From assembly GCF_025998815.1 (NCBI RefSeq), contig NZ_AP026678.1:3502707-3566706 (forward strand): DNA of 64,000 nt. Reading direction: 5' to 3'. A model generated the notes under the pieces. It did not search any database and was not told where the DNA came from. It was given only the letters and a program-made list of their open reading frames with translations. Shown one piece after another: positions 1-8,967 of the stretch (within the stretch, counting starts at the first letter, position 1; every line of letters begins with the position of its first letter). The DNA is from Ignavibacterium sp. (GTDB lineage Bacteria; Bacteroidota; Ignavibacteria; Ignavibacteriales; Ignavibacteriaceae). Position numbers and translations under genes: made by a program.

Positions 1-413
1 AAACCATCTACCAATTCTTTCTGCTTTTTTGCTTCTTTATTTATCCTGAAAAGATTTGATGCTGCTCTAGCGAAGTACCATTTTTTACCATCAATTACTT
101 TGAACTCAAGTGAGCCATCTTCCTCCCATTTTTGCAAATCCGATTCAGTTGCATTCGGATAATACTTTCTGACATACTTCAATATGTCATCAGCAGTTTT
201 GTTAAAATCTTTTCTGATTCTTTCAAGTCGTTCTTTTTCAAACTGAAGTTGAAATATTTCTTCGTGCAATAAGTTCATTGTTTTAATTTTTTCATCGATA
301 AGTTTAGTTGCTATGGTAAATTCACCTGCTTTAACAAGCTCATTAACATCATCGAATTTTGTTTGTGGAAGAATAAAAGTTGATAACATAATTGTTAGAA
401 TGATTGTTTTCAT
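1..413 (-). CDS. N-terminal part of a secreted protein, probably transglutaminase-domain family (runs off the left edge)
   Basis: An open frame starts with ATG at 413 and runs leftwards past position 1 without a stop, giving the first 137 residues. It begins with a signal peptide (MKTIILTIMLSTFILPQ). A charged helical stretch follows, and then a segment reading LKYVRKYYPNATESDLQKW and, further on, IDGKKWYFARAASNLFR. From memory, this pattern (an acidic, Trp-containing segment, then IDG..WYF..A..NLFR) is found N-terminal to the transglutaminase-like domain of Bacteroidota secreted proteins. The catalytic domain itself would lie outside the window, so the family call is an inference. It is divergent from the acyltransferase gene at 604, with about 190 bases between them. 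Confidence 0.55.
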   Translation of the reverse strand, partial: MKTIILTIMLSTFILPQTKFDDVNELVKAGEFTIATKLIDEKIKTMNLLHEEIFQLQFEKERLERIRKDFNKTADDILKYVRKYYPNATESDLQKWEEDGSLEFKVIDGKKWYFARAASNLFRINKEAKKQKELVDG

Positions 414-504
414 ATCAGTTCTATCGGGTTTGAATAAATTATTTTTTGCTCTTTGGTAAAATTAAAGTAATTCCATATAAAATTTCAGGAATATTATACG
501 ATAT

Positions 505-546
505 TGAGAACACGGATTTAACTTATCTAACTTATTAAAACGGATA
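505..546. repeat. Intergenic repeat of the ACACGGATT...AACGGAT type
   Basis: The stretch between the divergent genes at 413 and 604 contains ACACGGATTTAACTTATC and then AAACGGAT. This resembles the sequence at 27428-27497 (TCTGATCAGTCTAATCAGTG ... GGATTAGACGGATT). Similar ACGGATT-rich sequences are a familiar class of dispersed non-coding repeat in bacterial genomes. The relationship between the two copies is judged by eye only. Confidence 0.35.
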
Positions 547-603
547 ATATTCAATTTCATTTTACTTATTTTTGAGTTGTAATTATTCTTCATTGGAGAT
601 AAT

Positions 604-1740
604 ATGAAACCTTCCGAACGATTAGTCTCTCTTGATGTGTTCAGGGGAATTACAATTATGGGGATGATTTTGGTTAATAATCCGGGAACCTGGAGTGCTG
701 TTTATCCGCAGTTGCTTCACGCGGAATGGCATGGATGTACATTTACTGATTTGATATTTCCGTTTTTCCTTTTCATCGTTGGTGTTGCGATTTCATACTC
801 ATTAACCAAGCGCAAAGCTCAGGGCGGAAGTATGAAATCACTTTATCTTAATATTATCAGAAGAACTGTAATTTTGTTTTTGCTTGGAATAATTCTGAAC
901 GGATTTCCTTTCGGTTTATTATTCGGTCATCAGTTTTCGTGGGAGACTTTAAGAATTCCCGGAGTGCTGCAGAGAATTGCAATCGTTTATTGTGTGGCAG
1001 CATTTTTATTTTTAACCACTTCAACAAAGTTTCAGTATTGGTTTACTGCAGCGATATTAATTCTTTATGCTGCTGTTATGAGTTTTATTCCTGTACCCGG
1101 AGTTGGTTATGCTAATTTCGAACCAGGAAAAAATTTATCTGCGTGGATTGATCAGATGATTTTAGGTGCGCATTTGTGGAGTGGAACAAAGTTGTGGGAT
1201 CCGGAAGGAATTCTTTCAACAATTCCTGCTATCGGTTCTGCTATGCTTGGTATTTTTACCGGCAACTGGTTAAGGAGTGAAAATGATCAGAAAGAAAAAG
1301 TAGTTTATCTGTTTATTTGGGCGAATGTTTTAATGATTGCCGGTTGGATCTGGAGTTTCTGGTTTCCGCTGAATAAAAATTTGTGGACAAGCTCCTATGT
1401 ACTTTGGACTGCCGGACTTGCTTTGCATTTTCTCGGATTTTGCTATTGGTTTATTGATGTGAAAAAAATTACCTGGTGGACAAAACCATTTTTAGTTTAT
1501 GGTATGAATGCAATTACTGTTTTCTTTCTCTCAGGCATTTTAGGCAGAATTATGTATATGGTAAAATGGACAGCTGAAGATGGAAAAGTTTTTACAATTA
1601 AATCATATTTATTTGAAACATTTTTCCTTTCCTGGTTAGAACCAATTAATGCATCACTTGCCTGGGCAATATTTTATATTTTATTCTGGCTTGGCTTGAT
1701 GTGGATTCTTTACGCAAAGAAAATTTTTATAAAAGTTTGA
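604..1740 (+). CDS. DUF5009 / heparan-alpha-glucosaminide N-acetyltransferase-like membrane acyltransferase (NagX type)
   Basis: This 378-residue polytopic inner-membrane protein belongs to the HGSNAT/DUF5009 family, whose members acetylate terminal glucosamine or related sugars across the membrane; NagX homologues often sit in GlcNAc-utilisation loci. Family marks are visible. The N-terminus reads ERLVSLDVFRGITIMGMILV. His39 lies in LLHAEWHG, and Asp49 is followed by the membrane segment LIFPFFLFIVG. Roughly ten hydrophobic segments follow to the C-terminus. A GGAG ribosome site at 595-598 is well spaced from the ATG. A distant paralogue lies at 56519-57928. The substrate is not readable from sequence; a role in GlcNAc or muropeptide sugar handling is inferred from the neighbours. 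Confidence 0.82.
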   Translation: MKPSERLVSLDVFRGITIMGMILVNNPGTWSAVYPQLLHAEWHGCTFTDLIFPFFLFIVGVAISYSLTKRKAQGGSMKSLYLNIIRRTVILFLLGIILNGFPFGLLFGHQFSWETLRIPGVLQRIAIVYCVAAFLFLTTSTKFQYWFTAAILILYAAVMSFIPVPGVGYANFEPGKNLSAWIDQMILGAHLWSGTKLWDPEGILSTIPAIGSAMLGIFTGNWLRSENDQKEKVVYLFIWANVLMIAGWIWSFWFPLNKNLWTSSYVLWTAGLALHFLGFCYWFIDVKKITWWTKPFLVYGMNAITVFFLSGILGRIMYMVKWTAEDGKVFTIKSYLFETFFLSWLEPINASLAWAIFYILFWLGLMWILYAKKIFIKV

Positions 1741-1822
1741 TGAAAGCTGAATAACTGAAATTATTTTTTAATTTTCTGGAAAAGAATTAGTTATTAAGTT
1801 GGACAAAAAATTAAGGTGATTT

Positions 1823-2050
1823 ATGAGAAAAGTAATTCAATTTTCTATTTACAAAGGTGATTTATATTATATCGCTGAAGGGTTTAATATTCCTGTTGTA
1901 ACTCAGGGTAAAACATTAGATGAATTGATAAATAATCTTAAGGAATCGCTTAAGTTGTTTCTTGAAGATGAAGATTTATCCAAATATGATATTCAGACTA
2001 ATCCCGCTATAATTGCTAATATTGAATTGAACAACCTTATCTATGCCTAA
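1823..2050 (+). CDS. hicB: HicB-family antitoxin
   Basis: This is a 75-residue protein with the short HicB fold: an N-terminal beta strand (VIQFSIYKGDLYYIAEGF), then VVTQGKTLDELINNLKESLKL, the helix typical of HicB/UPF0150 proteins. It lacks the C-terminal DNA-binding extension of long HicB proteins. An AAGGTG ribosome site lies just before the ATG. The stop codon overlaps the start of hicA at 2043 (frames offset), the usual coupling of a toxin-antitoxin operon with the antitoxin first. In such systems HicB neutralises the HicA mRNA nuclease. The partner here is interrupted by a stop, so the antitoxin may be a remnant. Confidence 0.85.
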   Translation: MRKVIQFSIYKGDLYYIAEGFNIPVVTQGKTLDELINNLKESLKLFLEDEDLSKYDIQTNPAIIANIELNNLIYA

Positions 2051-2285
2051 GTTAAAAGTTCTTTCAGGAATAGATTTAATTAAGTTATTTGAGGATTTTG
2101 GTTTTTCTGTAATCTCTCAAAAAGGAAGTCATATTAAAATTTTATGATTGCATCAAGGTAAAAGACAAGTTTTAGTTTTTCCTAACCATAAAGAGATTGA
2201 TAAAGGAACACTAAAAGCAATTTATAGACAAGCAACTAAGTATATTCCGGAAAGTGAACTCAGAGGACAATTTTATTATGAATAG
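2043..2285 (+). pseudogene. hicA: hicA toxin gene interrupted by an in-frame TGA
   Basis: Reading from the ATG at 2043, which overlaps the hicB stop, gives a HicA-type mRNA interferase: MPKLKVLSGIDLIKLFEDFG, then the catalytic KGSH motif. Codon 35 is TGA (2145-2147). The same frame then continues without other stops through GKRQVLVFPNHKEIDKGTL and KAIYRQATKYIP to a TAG at 2283-2285. The full 80-codon length and the PNHKEIDKGTL motif are normal for HicA. The family usually has a basic residue at the stop position, so a single CGA-to-TGA or AGA-to-TGA change explains the lesion. The first 34 residues alone would lack most of the fold. Elsewhere in the window TGA ends genes normally, so recoding is unlikely. 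Confidence 0.85.
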
Positions 2286-2390
2286 CCTTTTGTTTGATGA
2301 TCAATATTTAATGAGAGCATTGGTGAATTTATGCTTTCCATCTGGTTTGTGTAATTAGTTAAATAGATTTCACTCTTAGCAGAAAATAAT
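2286..2390. other. Gap before the GH3 gene
   Basis: About 105 AT-rich bases between the hicA remnant and the GH3 start. I see no clear ribosome site better than an A-rich stretch and no convincing hairpin. Confidence 0.4.
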
Positions 2391-3737
2391 ATGAAAAAAA
2401 TTCTACTGTTCCTTTTATTCACTCAAACTTTCTTTCCTCAAACTGATCTTTATCATAAAATATCACAAATGATAATGGTTGGATTTTCAGGCAAAACATT
2501 AAGCGATTCAGTTATTATAAATGATTTGCAAAACAGGGGAGTAGGAAGTGTAATTTTATTTGGTGGGAATATTGAATCACCAACTCAACTTAACCAACTT
2601 ACAACTCAGCTTCATAATCTTTCTTCAACTCCATTATTTATTGCAATTGATCAGGAAGGTGGAAGGATTGCACGATTAAGAGAAACAAATGGTTACACTT
2701 CAACTTATTCTGCTTTTCAGATAGGAACAATTTTTAACGATGAAAACATTAACAGAAGCTGGGCATCTTTAATGGCTGGCTGGTTGAAAGATGCTAAAAT
2801 AACTCTTAACCTCGCACCAGTTGCCGATGTAAATGTTAATCCTGAAAGTCCTGCAATCGGATATCTTGACAGAAGTTTTTCACGCATTCCGGATACCGTA
2901 TTTAATCATTGTTCGTGGTTTATAGATGAGTTTCATCAGAAAAATATTTTCAACTGTCTGAAACATTTTCCCGGACACGGAAGTGCATCAACAGATTCTC
3001 ATCTCGGTTTTACCGACATTACCAATACCTGGGCAGATTCAGAATTAATTCCATATAAAAGATTGATACAAAATGGATATGATGATTTTGTAATGAGCGG
3101 ACATCTTTTCAATGCTCAGATTGATTCGGTCTATCCGGCATCTCTTTCAAATAAAACTTTAACCGGTTTGCTTCGCGATTCACTCGGATTTGATGGATTG
3201 ATTATTACGGATGGAATGTTTATGGGTGCTATCTCAAATAATTACTCATTTGATGAAGCTGTGGAACTTGCAATCAATGCCGGAAACGATATTCTTCTTT
3301 ATACAACAAATAAGCTTTCAGGTAAATCGCTTGTTGATAGCGTTGTTGGAATTGTAATGAATAAAATTTCCGAAGGTAAAATAACTGAGCAAAGAATTGA
3401 TGAGTCGTATAACAGAATTATTCAGAAGAAACAACAACTAACAAATGTTCATCAGGATATTATTCAATTTGTTCCGGATGATTTTGAATTACTCAATTAT
3501 CCTAATCCATTTAATTCTCAAACAAATATTGTTGTTAAAATTCCGACAGATGGAAATCTTTCTGTTCAGGTATTCAATATTGTGGGAGAAGAAGTTGCTG
3601 AATTAATGAATGAGTATAAAACAGCAGGAATTTATAAATTTTCTTTTAATGCCAATGAGCTTGCCTCAGGAATATATTTCATAAGAATGAAAATGCAGAA
3701 TAAAATACTGAATCATAAAGTCGTTTTACTCAAATAA
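2391..3737 (+). CDS. Secreted GH3 beta-N-acetylhexosaminidase (NagZ-like) with T9SS sorting domain
   Basis: The enzyme is predicted to remove terminal beta-linked GlcNAc from chitooligosaccharides or muropeptides. The 448 residues contain a signal peptide (1-17), a GH3 N-terminal TIM-barrel (about 20-350) and a type IX secretion sorting domain (about 364-448, with NYPNPFNSQTN and ending KVVLLK). NagZ-subfamily marks are clear: KHFPGHG at 191-197 followed by the mobile loop ending DSH, and a nucleophile Asp274 in GLIITDGMFMGAI. NagZ of E. coli is cytoplasmic; this one carries export and sorting signals, so it should act outside the cell. The lipocalin gene begins 21 bases downstream and is probably cotranscribed. 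Confidence 0.92.
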   Translation: MKKILLFLLFTQTFFPQTDLYHKISQMIMVGFSGKTLSDSVIINDLQNRGVGSVILFGGNIESPTQLNQLTTQLHNLSSTPLFIAIDQEGGRIARLRETNGYTSTYSAFQIGTIFNDENINRSWASLMAGWLKDAKITLNLAPVADVNVNPESPAIGYLDRSFSRIPDTVFNHCSWFIDEFHQKNIFNCLKHFPGHGSASTDSHLGFTDITNTWADSELIPYKRLIQNGYDDFVMSGHLFNAQIDSVYPASLSNKTLTGLLRDSLGFDGLIITDGMFMGAISNNYSFDEAVELAINAGNDILLYTTNKLSGKSLVDSVVGIVMNKISEGKITEQRIDESYNRIIQKKQQLTNVHQDIIQFVPDDFELLNYPNPFNSQTNIVVKIPTDGNLSVQVFNIVGEEVAELMNEYKTAGIYKFSFNANELASGIYFIRMKMQNKILNHKVVLLK

Positions 3738-3758
3738 TTTTTAACAAAGGATTAATGA

Positions 3759-4265
3759 ATGATTAAATATTTTTTAATTGTAATGTTTGCAATGAATATC
3801 TTCGCACAACAAAAAGAACTGAAAACAGTTGATTATGTTGATTTGAAAAAATATGCCGGGCTTTGGTATGAAGTAGCAAAAATTCCAAATCGTTTTCAAA
3901 GTCAATGTGTTAAAGGAACAACAGCCAGATACACACTTAAAGAAAACGGAGAGATTGAAGTAGTTAACTCTTGTTTTGATGAAGATGGAGATTTGGATAA
4001 AACAGAAGGCGTTGCAAGAGTTGTTGATAAGAAATCAAATGCAAAGCTCGAAGTAAGTTTTTTCAGCATACTCGGATGGCGACCTGTTTGGGGCGATTAT
4101 TGGATAATCGGACTTGATGAAAATTATCAGTGGGCAATTGTTGGAACTCCGACCAGAAAGTACGGCTGGATATTAGCCCGTCAGCCAAAACTAGATAACG
4201 AGACTCTGGAAAAAATATATTCAATTCTGAAAGAACAAGGATATAATCCACAGGACTTTAAGTGA
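3759..4265 (+). CDS. Blc-type lipocalin, periplasmic or secreted
   Basis: A 168-residue lipocalin with a signal peptide (MIKYFLIVMFAMNIFAQ) and no lipobox, unlike E. coli Blc, which is an outer-membrane lipoprotein. The diagnostic first lipocalin block is present: YAGLWYEVAKIPNRFQ (Gly34, Trp36). Cys50 and a second Cys in VVNSCFDEDGD are placed to form a disulfide. The later strand pattern (WRPVWGDYWIIGLDENYQWAIVG, then GWILARQP) matches bacterial lipocalins in full. Family members bind lysophospholipids or other small hydrophobic ligands. The gene follows the GH3 gene and is closed by a hairpin at 4275-4303. No specific link to sugar use is visible. Confidence 0.9.
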   Translation: MIKYFLIVMFAMNIFAQQKELKTVDYVDLKKYAGLWYEVAKIPNRFQSQCVKGTTARYTLKENGEIEVVNSCFDEDGDLDKTEGVARVVDKKSNAKLEVSFFSILGWRPVWGDYWIIGLDENYQWAIVGTPTRKYGWILARQPKLDNETLEKIYSILKEQGYNPQDFK

Positions 4266-4274
4266 AAATATTTT

Positions 4275-4303
4275 AATGAGACGAGTGATCTGCTCGTCTC
4301 ATT
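4275..4303. terminator. Hairpin after the lipocalin gene
   Basis: A perfect 11-base stem AATGAGACGAG / CTCGTCTCATT with a 7-base loop lies ten bases after the lipocalin stop. Only a short AT tract follows (ATTTATAATAAG), so it is a weak intrinsic terminator or a transcript-end stabiliser for the GH3-lipocalin pair. It lies between convergent genes. Confidence 0.6.
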
Positions 4304-4344
4304 ATTTATAATAAGTAAGGTTTGATAATTTTCAGTTTAATAAT

Positions 4345-5877
4345 TTATCTCTCCAAAAACATTGGTGCCCCAGGACCAACCGGAATCCCAAGCGCAAACC
4401 AAACAATGAATAATATAGTCCATATAATGAAAAATATTACTGTATAAGGAACCATAGTTGCAATCAAAGTTCCTATACCTGCTTTGGGAACGTACTTTCC
4501 AACAAATGCAATTATTAATGCAAAGTAAGACATCATTGGTGAAATAATATTTGTTACACTATCACCAACTCTGTAAGCTGCCTGCACAAGTTCAGGGGAA
4601 TATCCAAGCAACATAAACATTGGAATAAACACAGGAGCCATAACCGCCCATTTTGCTGATGCACTTCCGATGAACAGATTAATTATTGCCGAAATAATTA
4701 TAAATGAAATAAGTAGTGGAATCGGACCTAATCCTGATGATTTCAAAAAGTTTGCACCTTCTACTGCGACTATTAAACCGAGATTTGTCCAATTGAAAAA
4801 CGCAACAAACTGAGCAGCGAAAAACACCAGCACGATGTAAGAACCAAGTGTCTCCATAGATTTATTCATTCCTTTAATGGCATCATTATCAGATTTAATT
4901 GTTTTAGCACCTATTCCATAAGCCAGACCAACAATTACACCACCAAAGAAAATGAATGTAACAATTCCGCTTAAGAAAGGAGATTTAAGTATTCCTTGTG
5001 TTTTTGGATCTCTCAAAAAACCATTCTCAGGAATTAAGCCGGCAAGAATTACCGCAGAAAAAATTAAAGTTGCAAATCCTGCATACCATAAACCTCTTAT
5101 TTCATCTTTTGACAATGGTTTAATCTCTTCTGCCTTAACGCTTCCTTCATATTTACCAAGTCGCGGAACAATAATTCTTTCAGTAACCCAGGTTCCTGCA
5201 GCAGCTATAAAGAAAGTTGAAACAAACATAAAATAATAATTTGCAGCTGCATTAACTTCATAAGATTTATCAATAATGTGAGCAGCTTCCTGAGTGAGTC
5301 CGGCAAGAAGCGGATCGATAGTTCCAAGTAAGAGATTCGCGCTGTAACCACCTGAAACTCCGGCAAACGCTGCAGCCAAACCTGCAATCGGATGTCTTCC
5401 TGCAGCAAGAAAAATTATTGCTGATAAAGGAACAAGTAAAACATATCCGATTTCACTTGCAGTGTTCGAAAGAATTCCGGCAAAAACAATTACAAATGTC
5501 AGAAGTTTTTTAGGCGATTTCAGAACAAGCAAACGAAGTACAGTTCCAATCAAACCACTATGTTCTGCAACAGCTATTCCAAGCAGCGATACAAGCACAG
5601 TTCCAAGAGGTGCGAATGAAGTGAAGTTAGTAATAAGATTAAGAATTATTTTGTGAAGACCTTCAACCGACATAAGATTTACCGGTCTTATTTCTTTTCC
5701 TGTTCCCGGATGAATAACGGAAAAATCAAACTGACTGACTATCCACGAAAGGACAATAACTGCTAGAGCAAATATTGCAAAAAGTGTTGTTGGATTTGGT
5801 AATTTATTTCCCACACTTTCCACAATACCAAGAAATTTTTCAAGATATTTATTAGTCTTATTCTGAGTTTCTGCCAT
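4345..5877 (-). CDS. abgT: AbgT-family transporter
   Basis: A 510-residue inner-membrane transporter of the AbgT family, of full family length. Readable family segments include [20 protein letters not shown] near the N-terminus, [20 protein letters not shown], and the [12 protein letters not shown] and [13 protein letters not shown] segments near the substrate site. The C-terminal hairpin segment contains [16 protein letters not shown]. Characterised members import p-aminobenzoyl-glutamate (E. coli AbgT) or export sulfonamides (MtrF, YdaH). The gene stands alone on the minus strand and is convergent with the lipocalin gene. Uptake of small acylated glutamyl or peptide compounds would suit a cell-wall scavenger, but this is inference. 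Confidence 0.93.
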   Translation of the reverse strand: MAETQNKTNKYLEKFLGIVESVGNKLPNPTTLFAIFALAVIVLSWIVSQFDFSVIHPGTGKEIRPVNLMSVEGLHKIILNLITNFTSFAPLGTVLVSLLGIAVAEHSGLIGTVLRLLVLKSPKKLLTFVIVFAGILSNTASEIGYVLLVPLSAIIFLAAGRHPIAGLAAAFAGVSGGYSANLLLGTIDPLLAGLTQEAAHIIDKSYEVNAAANYYFMFVSTFFIAAAGTWVTERIIVPRLGKYEGSVKAEEIKPLSKDEIRGLWYAGFATLIFSAVILAGLIPENGFLRDPKTQGILKSPFLSGIVTFIFFGGVIVGLAYGIGAKTIKSDNDAIKGMNKSMETLGSYIVLVFFAAQFVAFFNWTNLGLIVAVEGANFLKSSGLGPIPLLISFIIISAIINLFIGSASAKWAVMAPVFIPMFMLLGYSPELVQAAYRVGDSVTNIISPMMSYFALIIAFVGKYVPKAGIGTLIATMVPYTVIFFIIWTILFIVWFALGIPVGPGAPMFLER

Positions 5878-6023
5878 AATGCTTCCTGTATTGTTATCGG
5901 ATTGTTATAAAGCTTAGATAATTATTTTGTAATATATAAAAAATGATGGAGTAAACGAGAGAAAAAAATCAGGTAGGTAAAGAGACTGAAAAGTTTTGCG
6001 AAGTTCTTTGTTAAAAAGATTAC

Positions 6024-7850
6024 TCACTCTACAACCAAACAAATTATATTCCCATCAAAATCAGTTACGATGATTTGGTTTTTGCTGATCGCAGTTATTG
6101 TGTTTACATATCCATTTGTGATTTTGTGCTTCCAGAGAATATTTCCATTTGATGAATCAAGCGAATAGATAACACCGTTTTTAATAGGATAAAAAATTAC
6201 TCCGTCTTTTTCAATTATTTGTGCTGAGCTAATATCATATCCGAATTTGCAATCAGTTATCCACATTGGTTCCTGTAATTCTTTTGAAGAGGGAAGTGCA
6301 AGAATTGTATCGTTCATAGTTCGGATGAAAATCTTATCACCTTTTTCTGATATTCCGATAGTTTCCCGCACCTGATATTTTCCGGTTCGCCACAACTGTT
6401 TACCACTTTCAATATCAATTGCTGTCATTTGTCTGTCTGGTGCAACGATGAAAACTGTTCCATTAGATATTACAGGTGTACAAGCAGCCGGTGAATAAAA
6501 TTTTCCTTCACGATCGCCTTTCCATTTCCAGATGAGATTTCCGGAATTTGCATTAAGGCAATAAAGATGTTCATCCCAGACACCAAAAATAATTTTATCA
6601 TTAATCAAAGCTGGCTTACATTCAACAAATCCATTCAGCTCTGAAAACTGCCAGATAATTTTTCCTGTTTGTAAATTGATTGCACGAAAAGTTTTGTCAC
6701 TGCTTCCGATATAAACAATGTTGTTGTGAATTAGTGGTGAGCCAAGCACTGCAGCATTCGTTTTGAATTGCCAGATTAATTCACCGTTATTTTTACTTAA
6801 GCAATAAATAGAACTGTCAGCAGAACCAAATACAACATAATCAGATGAAACTGCAGGAGATGAATAAATTGCATTATTTGATTTAAATGTCCACTGAACA
6901 CTTCCATCATTAATATTCAAAGAATAAAATTTTCCTGATACATCTCCGACAAAAATATTTTCATCACTCACCGCAGCAGAAGAACCAATCGTGTAGCCGG
7001 TGTTGTACCGCCATTTTACTCTTACATTTGGATAGAAATTGTTGATAGAATAATCCGGAAATTTTGTTTCTGTAAAATTTAGTTTTTTAGATATGCTGAT
7101 TGAATGCCATCTGCTATAATTTTCTTTCGAATTATTCTTTTCATAAAAAAATACAGAGTCATCTTTAATCTCAACAATGTTATAACCGCCATTTTCTTCC
7201 TTTGCTCTTAAATTTGACCTTCCCATTATTCCGGGAATTCCCTCGAGATTATAAATTTTATTTGCGTGTCCATGTCCAAACAAAACAAACTTTGTGTTGA
7301 GAGTTTTCAATCGTTTCGTCATTTCAAACCAGTTTGCAATGCTTTCATCAAGAGGGTAGTGAGTAATAAAAATCATTGGTTTAACAGAATCAGATTTTAT
7401 TTTGAATAATGAATTAAACCATCGTAAATCTTCCGGTGCAAAATAACCGTCAGCCATTCGCATTCGAGGTCCTTCGTGCAAACCAATAATAAGCAAACTC
7501 TGATTTTCAAAAACAAATCTGTCATTTCCCCAAAGCCGTATAAAATCTGTGCAACCGGATTCACTCCATTTTGTGTCGTGGTTGCCTGGAATAATGTAGT
7601 AAGGTTTATTAAGTTTATCGAGAATTGATTTTGCAAGTGAAAGCTCTTCAAGTGTACCAGTTGCAGTTATATCACCGGAGACAATTGTAAAGTCAATATC
7701 TTTAATTGAATTAATATCGTTTACGGATTGATTTAAGTCTTCACTAGCTGTTGGATAACCGATATGAATATCTGTCAGCCAAGCAAATTTTAATTGCTGC
7801 GGAAATGATGATGAGAGATAAAGAAGTATTAAAACAAAAATTTTTTTCAT
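6024..7850 (-). CDS. Secreted calcineurin-like metallophosphoesterase fused to a PQQ-type beta-propeller
   Basis: The protein has 608 residues with a signal peptide (1-18) and no T9SS tail. Residues 20-250 carry all metallophosphoesterase metal motifs: DIH (Asp27, His29), SGD (Asp60), GNHD (Asn90, His91), FITHYP and FGHGHANK. From about residue 275 the chain is a propeller of PQQ-enzyme-like blades, with repeated units such as GKFYSLNINDGSVQWTF and SSIYCLSKNNGELIWQF. In many bacterial secreted phosphodiesterases such propellers recognise or place the substrate. The start ATG overlaps the stop of the aldo-keto reductase by four bases (ATGA), so the two are translationally coupled. The substrate is unknown. 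Confidence 0.88.
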   Translation of the reverse strand: MKKIFVLILLYLSSSFPQQLKFAWLTDIHIGYPTASEDLNQSVNDINSIKDIDFTIVSGDITATGTLEELSLAKSILDKLNKPYYIIPGNHDTKWSESGCTDFIRLWGNDRFVFENQSLLIIGLHEGPRMRMADGYFAPEDLRWFNSLFKIKSDSVKPMIFITHYPLDESIANWFEMTKRLKTLNTKFVLFGHGHANKIYNLEGIPGIMGRSNLRAKEENGGYNIVEIKDDSVFFYEKNNSKENYSRWHSISISKKLNFTETKFPDYSINNFYPNVRVKWRYNTGYTIGSSAAVSDENIFVGDVSGKFYSLNINDGSVQWTFKSNNAIYSSPAVSSDYVVFGSADSSIYCLSKNNGELIWQFKTNAAVLGSPLIHNNIVYIGSSDKTFRAINLQTGKIIWQFSELNGFVECKPALINDKIIFGVWDEHLYCLNANSGNLIWKWKGDREGKFYSPAACTPVISNGTVFIVAPDRQMTAIDIESGKQLWRTGKYQVRETIGISEKGDKIFIRTMNDTILALPSSKELQEPMWITDCKFGYDISSAQIIEKDGVIFYPIKNGVIYSLDSSNGNILWKHKITNGYVNTITAISKNQIIVTDFDGNIICLVVE

Positions 7851-8827
7851 GCCATCTTGCTTACTAAAGAATCAAATTTAATTTCGAACAAATGATGAAT
7901 TAAATCCAGATCTTCCTGAGAAATTTTTATTAATGTTTGTGTATTCTTAATTGCCTGTTCAGGTGTTTTTATTCCCGGAATTACTGTTGAAACTCCTTTG
8001 TGGTTCATTATGAAGCTTAAAGCAAAAGTAACTTTATCCACTTTATACTTGTCTGAAATTTTCCAGACATCATCCAGGGAATCAATAAGCTCAGATAGAA
8101 ATTCTGGCTTAAGACGGAAACTTCTGTGATCATCTTCGCTAAATCTTGTTTCTTTGGTGAACTTGCCTGTAAGCAATCCAAACTGAAGCGGAATTCTTGC
8201 AATTATTCCATAACCTTTTTGGGATGCAGCTTCGATAAGTTTAATCGCTCTTTGATTTATGATGTTGAATGCAACCTGAAAACCAGAAGCAAGATTTCGT
8301 TGCATTAAAAATTCAGCTTCTGGATATGGATTGAAAGTGTTAAGAGAAATTCCCCAGTACCGGATTTTGCCCTTAGATTTCAGTTCTTCCATAGCTTCAA
8401 TACATTGACCATCCTCAAGATGATTTAGTTTTGCTGAATGAAGTTGATAGAAATCAATATAATCTCTTTTTAATCTTTTCAGACTTTCATCGCAGGATTT
8501 GAGAATGTGAGCTTTGGTATAGTCAAGAAGAATTTGATCATTCTCAACACGATGACCAACTTTTGTGGCAATTATAACATCAGTTCTGTTACCAAAAACT
8601 TTTCCGATAAGTTCTTCAGAGTGTCCGAAGCCATAAAAGTCAGCTGTATCATAAAAATTAATTCCAAGGTCAAAAGATTTTTTGAGAGCTTCGATCGAAG
8701 TGTTGTCATCAACATTACTCCAACCGATTGGTAAATTTCCAACCTTTGCCGGACCACCAATTGCCCAGGCACCAAAACCAACTTCACTCACGAGTAAATC
8801 TGTGTTCCCGAATTTTCTGTAGTTCAT
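7847..8827 (-). CDS. Aldo/keto reductase
   Basis: A 326-residue NADPH-dependent oxidoreductase of the aldo/keto reductase superfamily, cytoplasmic, of normal length. The catalytic tetrad is complete: Asp60 and Tyr65 in DTADFYGFGHSEELIGK, Lys89 in IIATKVG, and His130 in FYQLHSAK. The cofactor end is seen in VIPGIKTPEQAIKNTQ. It resembles the broad YajO/Gcy group that reduces sugars and aldehydes. It is the first gene of a two-gene unit with the metallophosphoesterase, overlapping it by four bases. The substrate cannot be named from sequence. Confidence 0.93.
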   Translation of the reverse strand: MNYRKFGNTDLLVSEVGFGAWAIGGPAKVGNLPIGWSNVDDNTSIEALKKSFDLGINFYDTADFYGFGHSEELIGKVFGNRTDVIIATKVGHRVENDQILLDYTKAHILKSCDESLKRLKRDYIDFYQLHSAKLNHLEDGQCIEAMEELKSKGKIRYWGISLNTFNPYPEAEFLMQRNLASGFQVAFNIINQRAIKLIEAASQKGYGIIARIPLQFGLLTGKFTKETRFSEDDHRSFRLKPEFLSELIDSLDDVWKISDKYKVDKVTFALSFIMNHKGVSTVIPGIKTPEQAIKNTQTLIKISQEDLDLIHHLFEIKFDSLVSKMA

Positions 8828-8882
8828 ATATACCTGAATGTTATTTTTTGTTCACAAATTTATGAATACCGTAACAAATAAA

Positions 8883-8904
8883 AACGCAACCTTTTAGTTG
8901 CGTT
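8883..8904 (-). terminator. Rho-independent terminator downstream of the amidase gene
   Basis: Read on the minus strand, the 8-base stem AACGCAAC / GTTGCGTT with a 6-base loop is followed by a T-rich tract (TTTTATTTG). It lies after the amidase stop at 8968 and before the aldo/keto reductase start region, so it should insulate the two minus-strand units. Confidence 0.6.
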
Positions 8905-8934
8905 GGTAATTTTATTGTTAAATCTTATAAGCAC

Positions 8935-8956
8935 GGAAAGGTCAGGAGACCTTTCC
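8935..8956 (-). terminator. Second hairpin after the amidase gene
   Basis: A perfect 9-base stem GGAAAGGTC / GACCTTTCC with a 4-base loop AGGA, eleven bases after the amidase stop. No T tract follows directly, so it may protect the transcript end together with the true terminator at 8883-8904. Confidence 0.45.
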
Positions 8957-8967
8957 CCACAGAATAA

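Noticed and set aside
2043..2285. UGA recoding (selenocysteine or reassigned code) as explanation for the hicA stop
   Set aside because: Several intact genes in the window end with TGA, no SECIS-like hairpin is evident, and HicA needs no selenocysteine. A nonsense mutation is simpler.
4345..5877. AbgT-family gene as a drug-resistance pump
   Set aside because: Some relatives export sulfonamides, but nothing here separates import from export.
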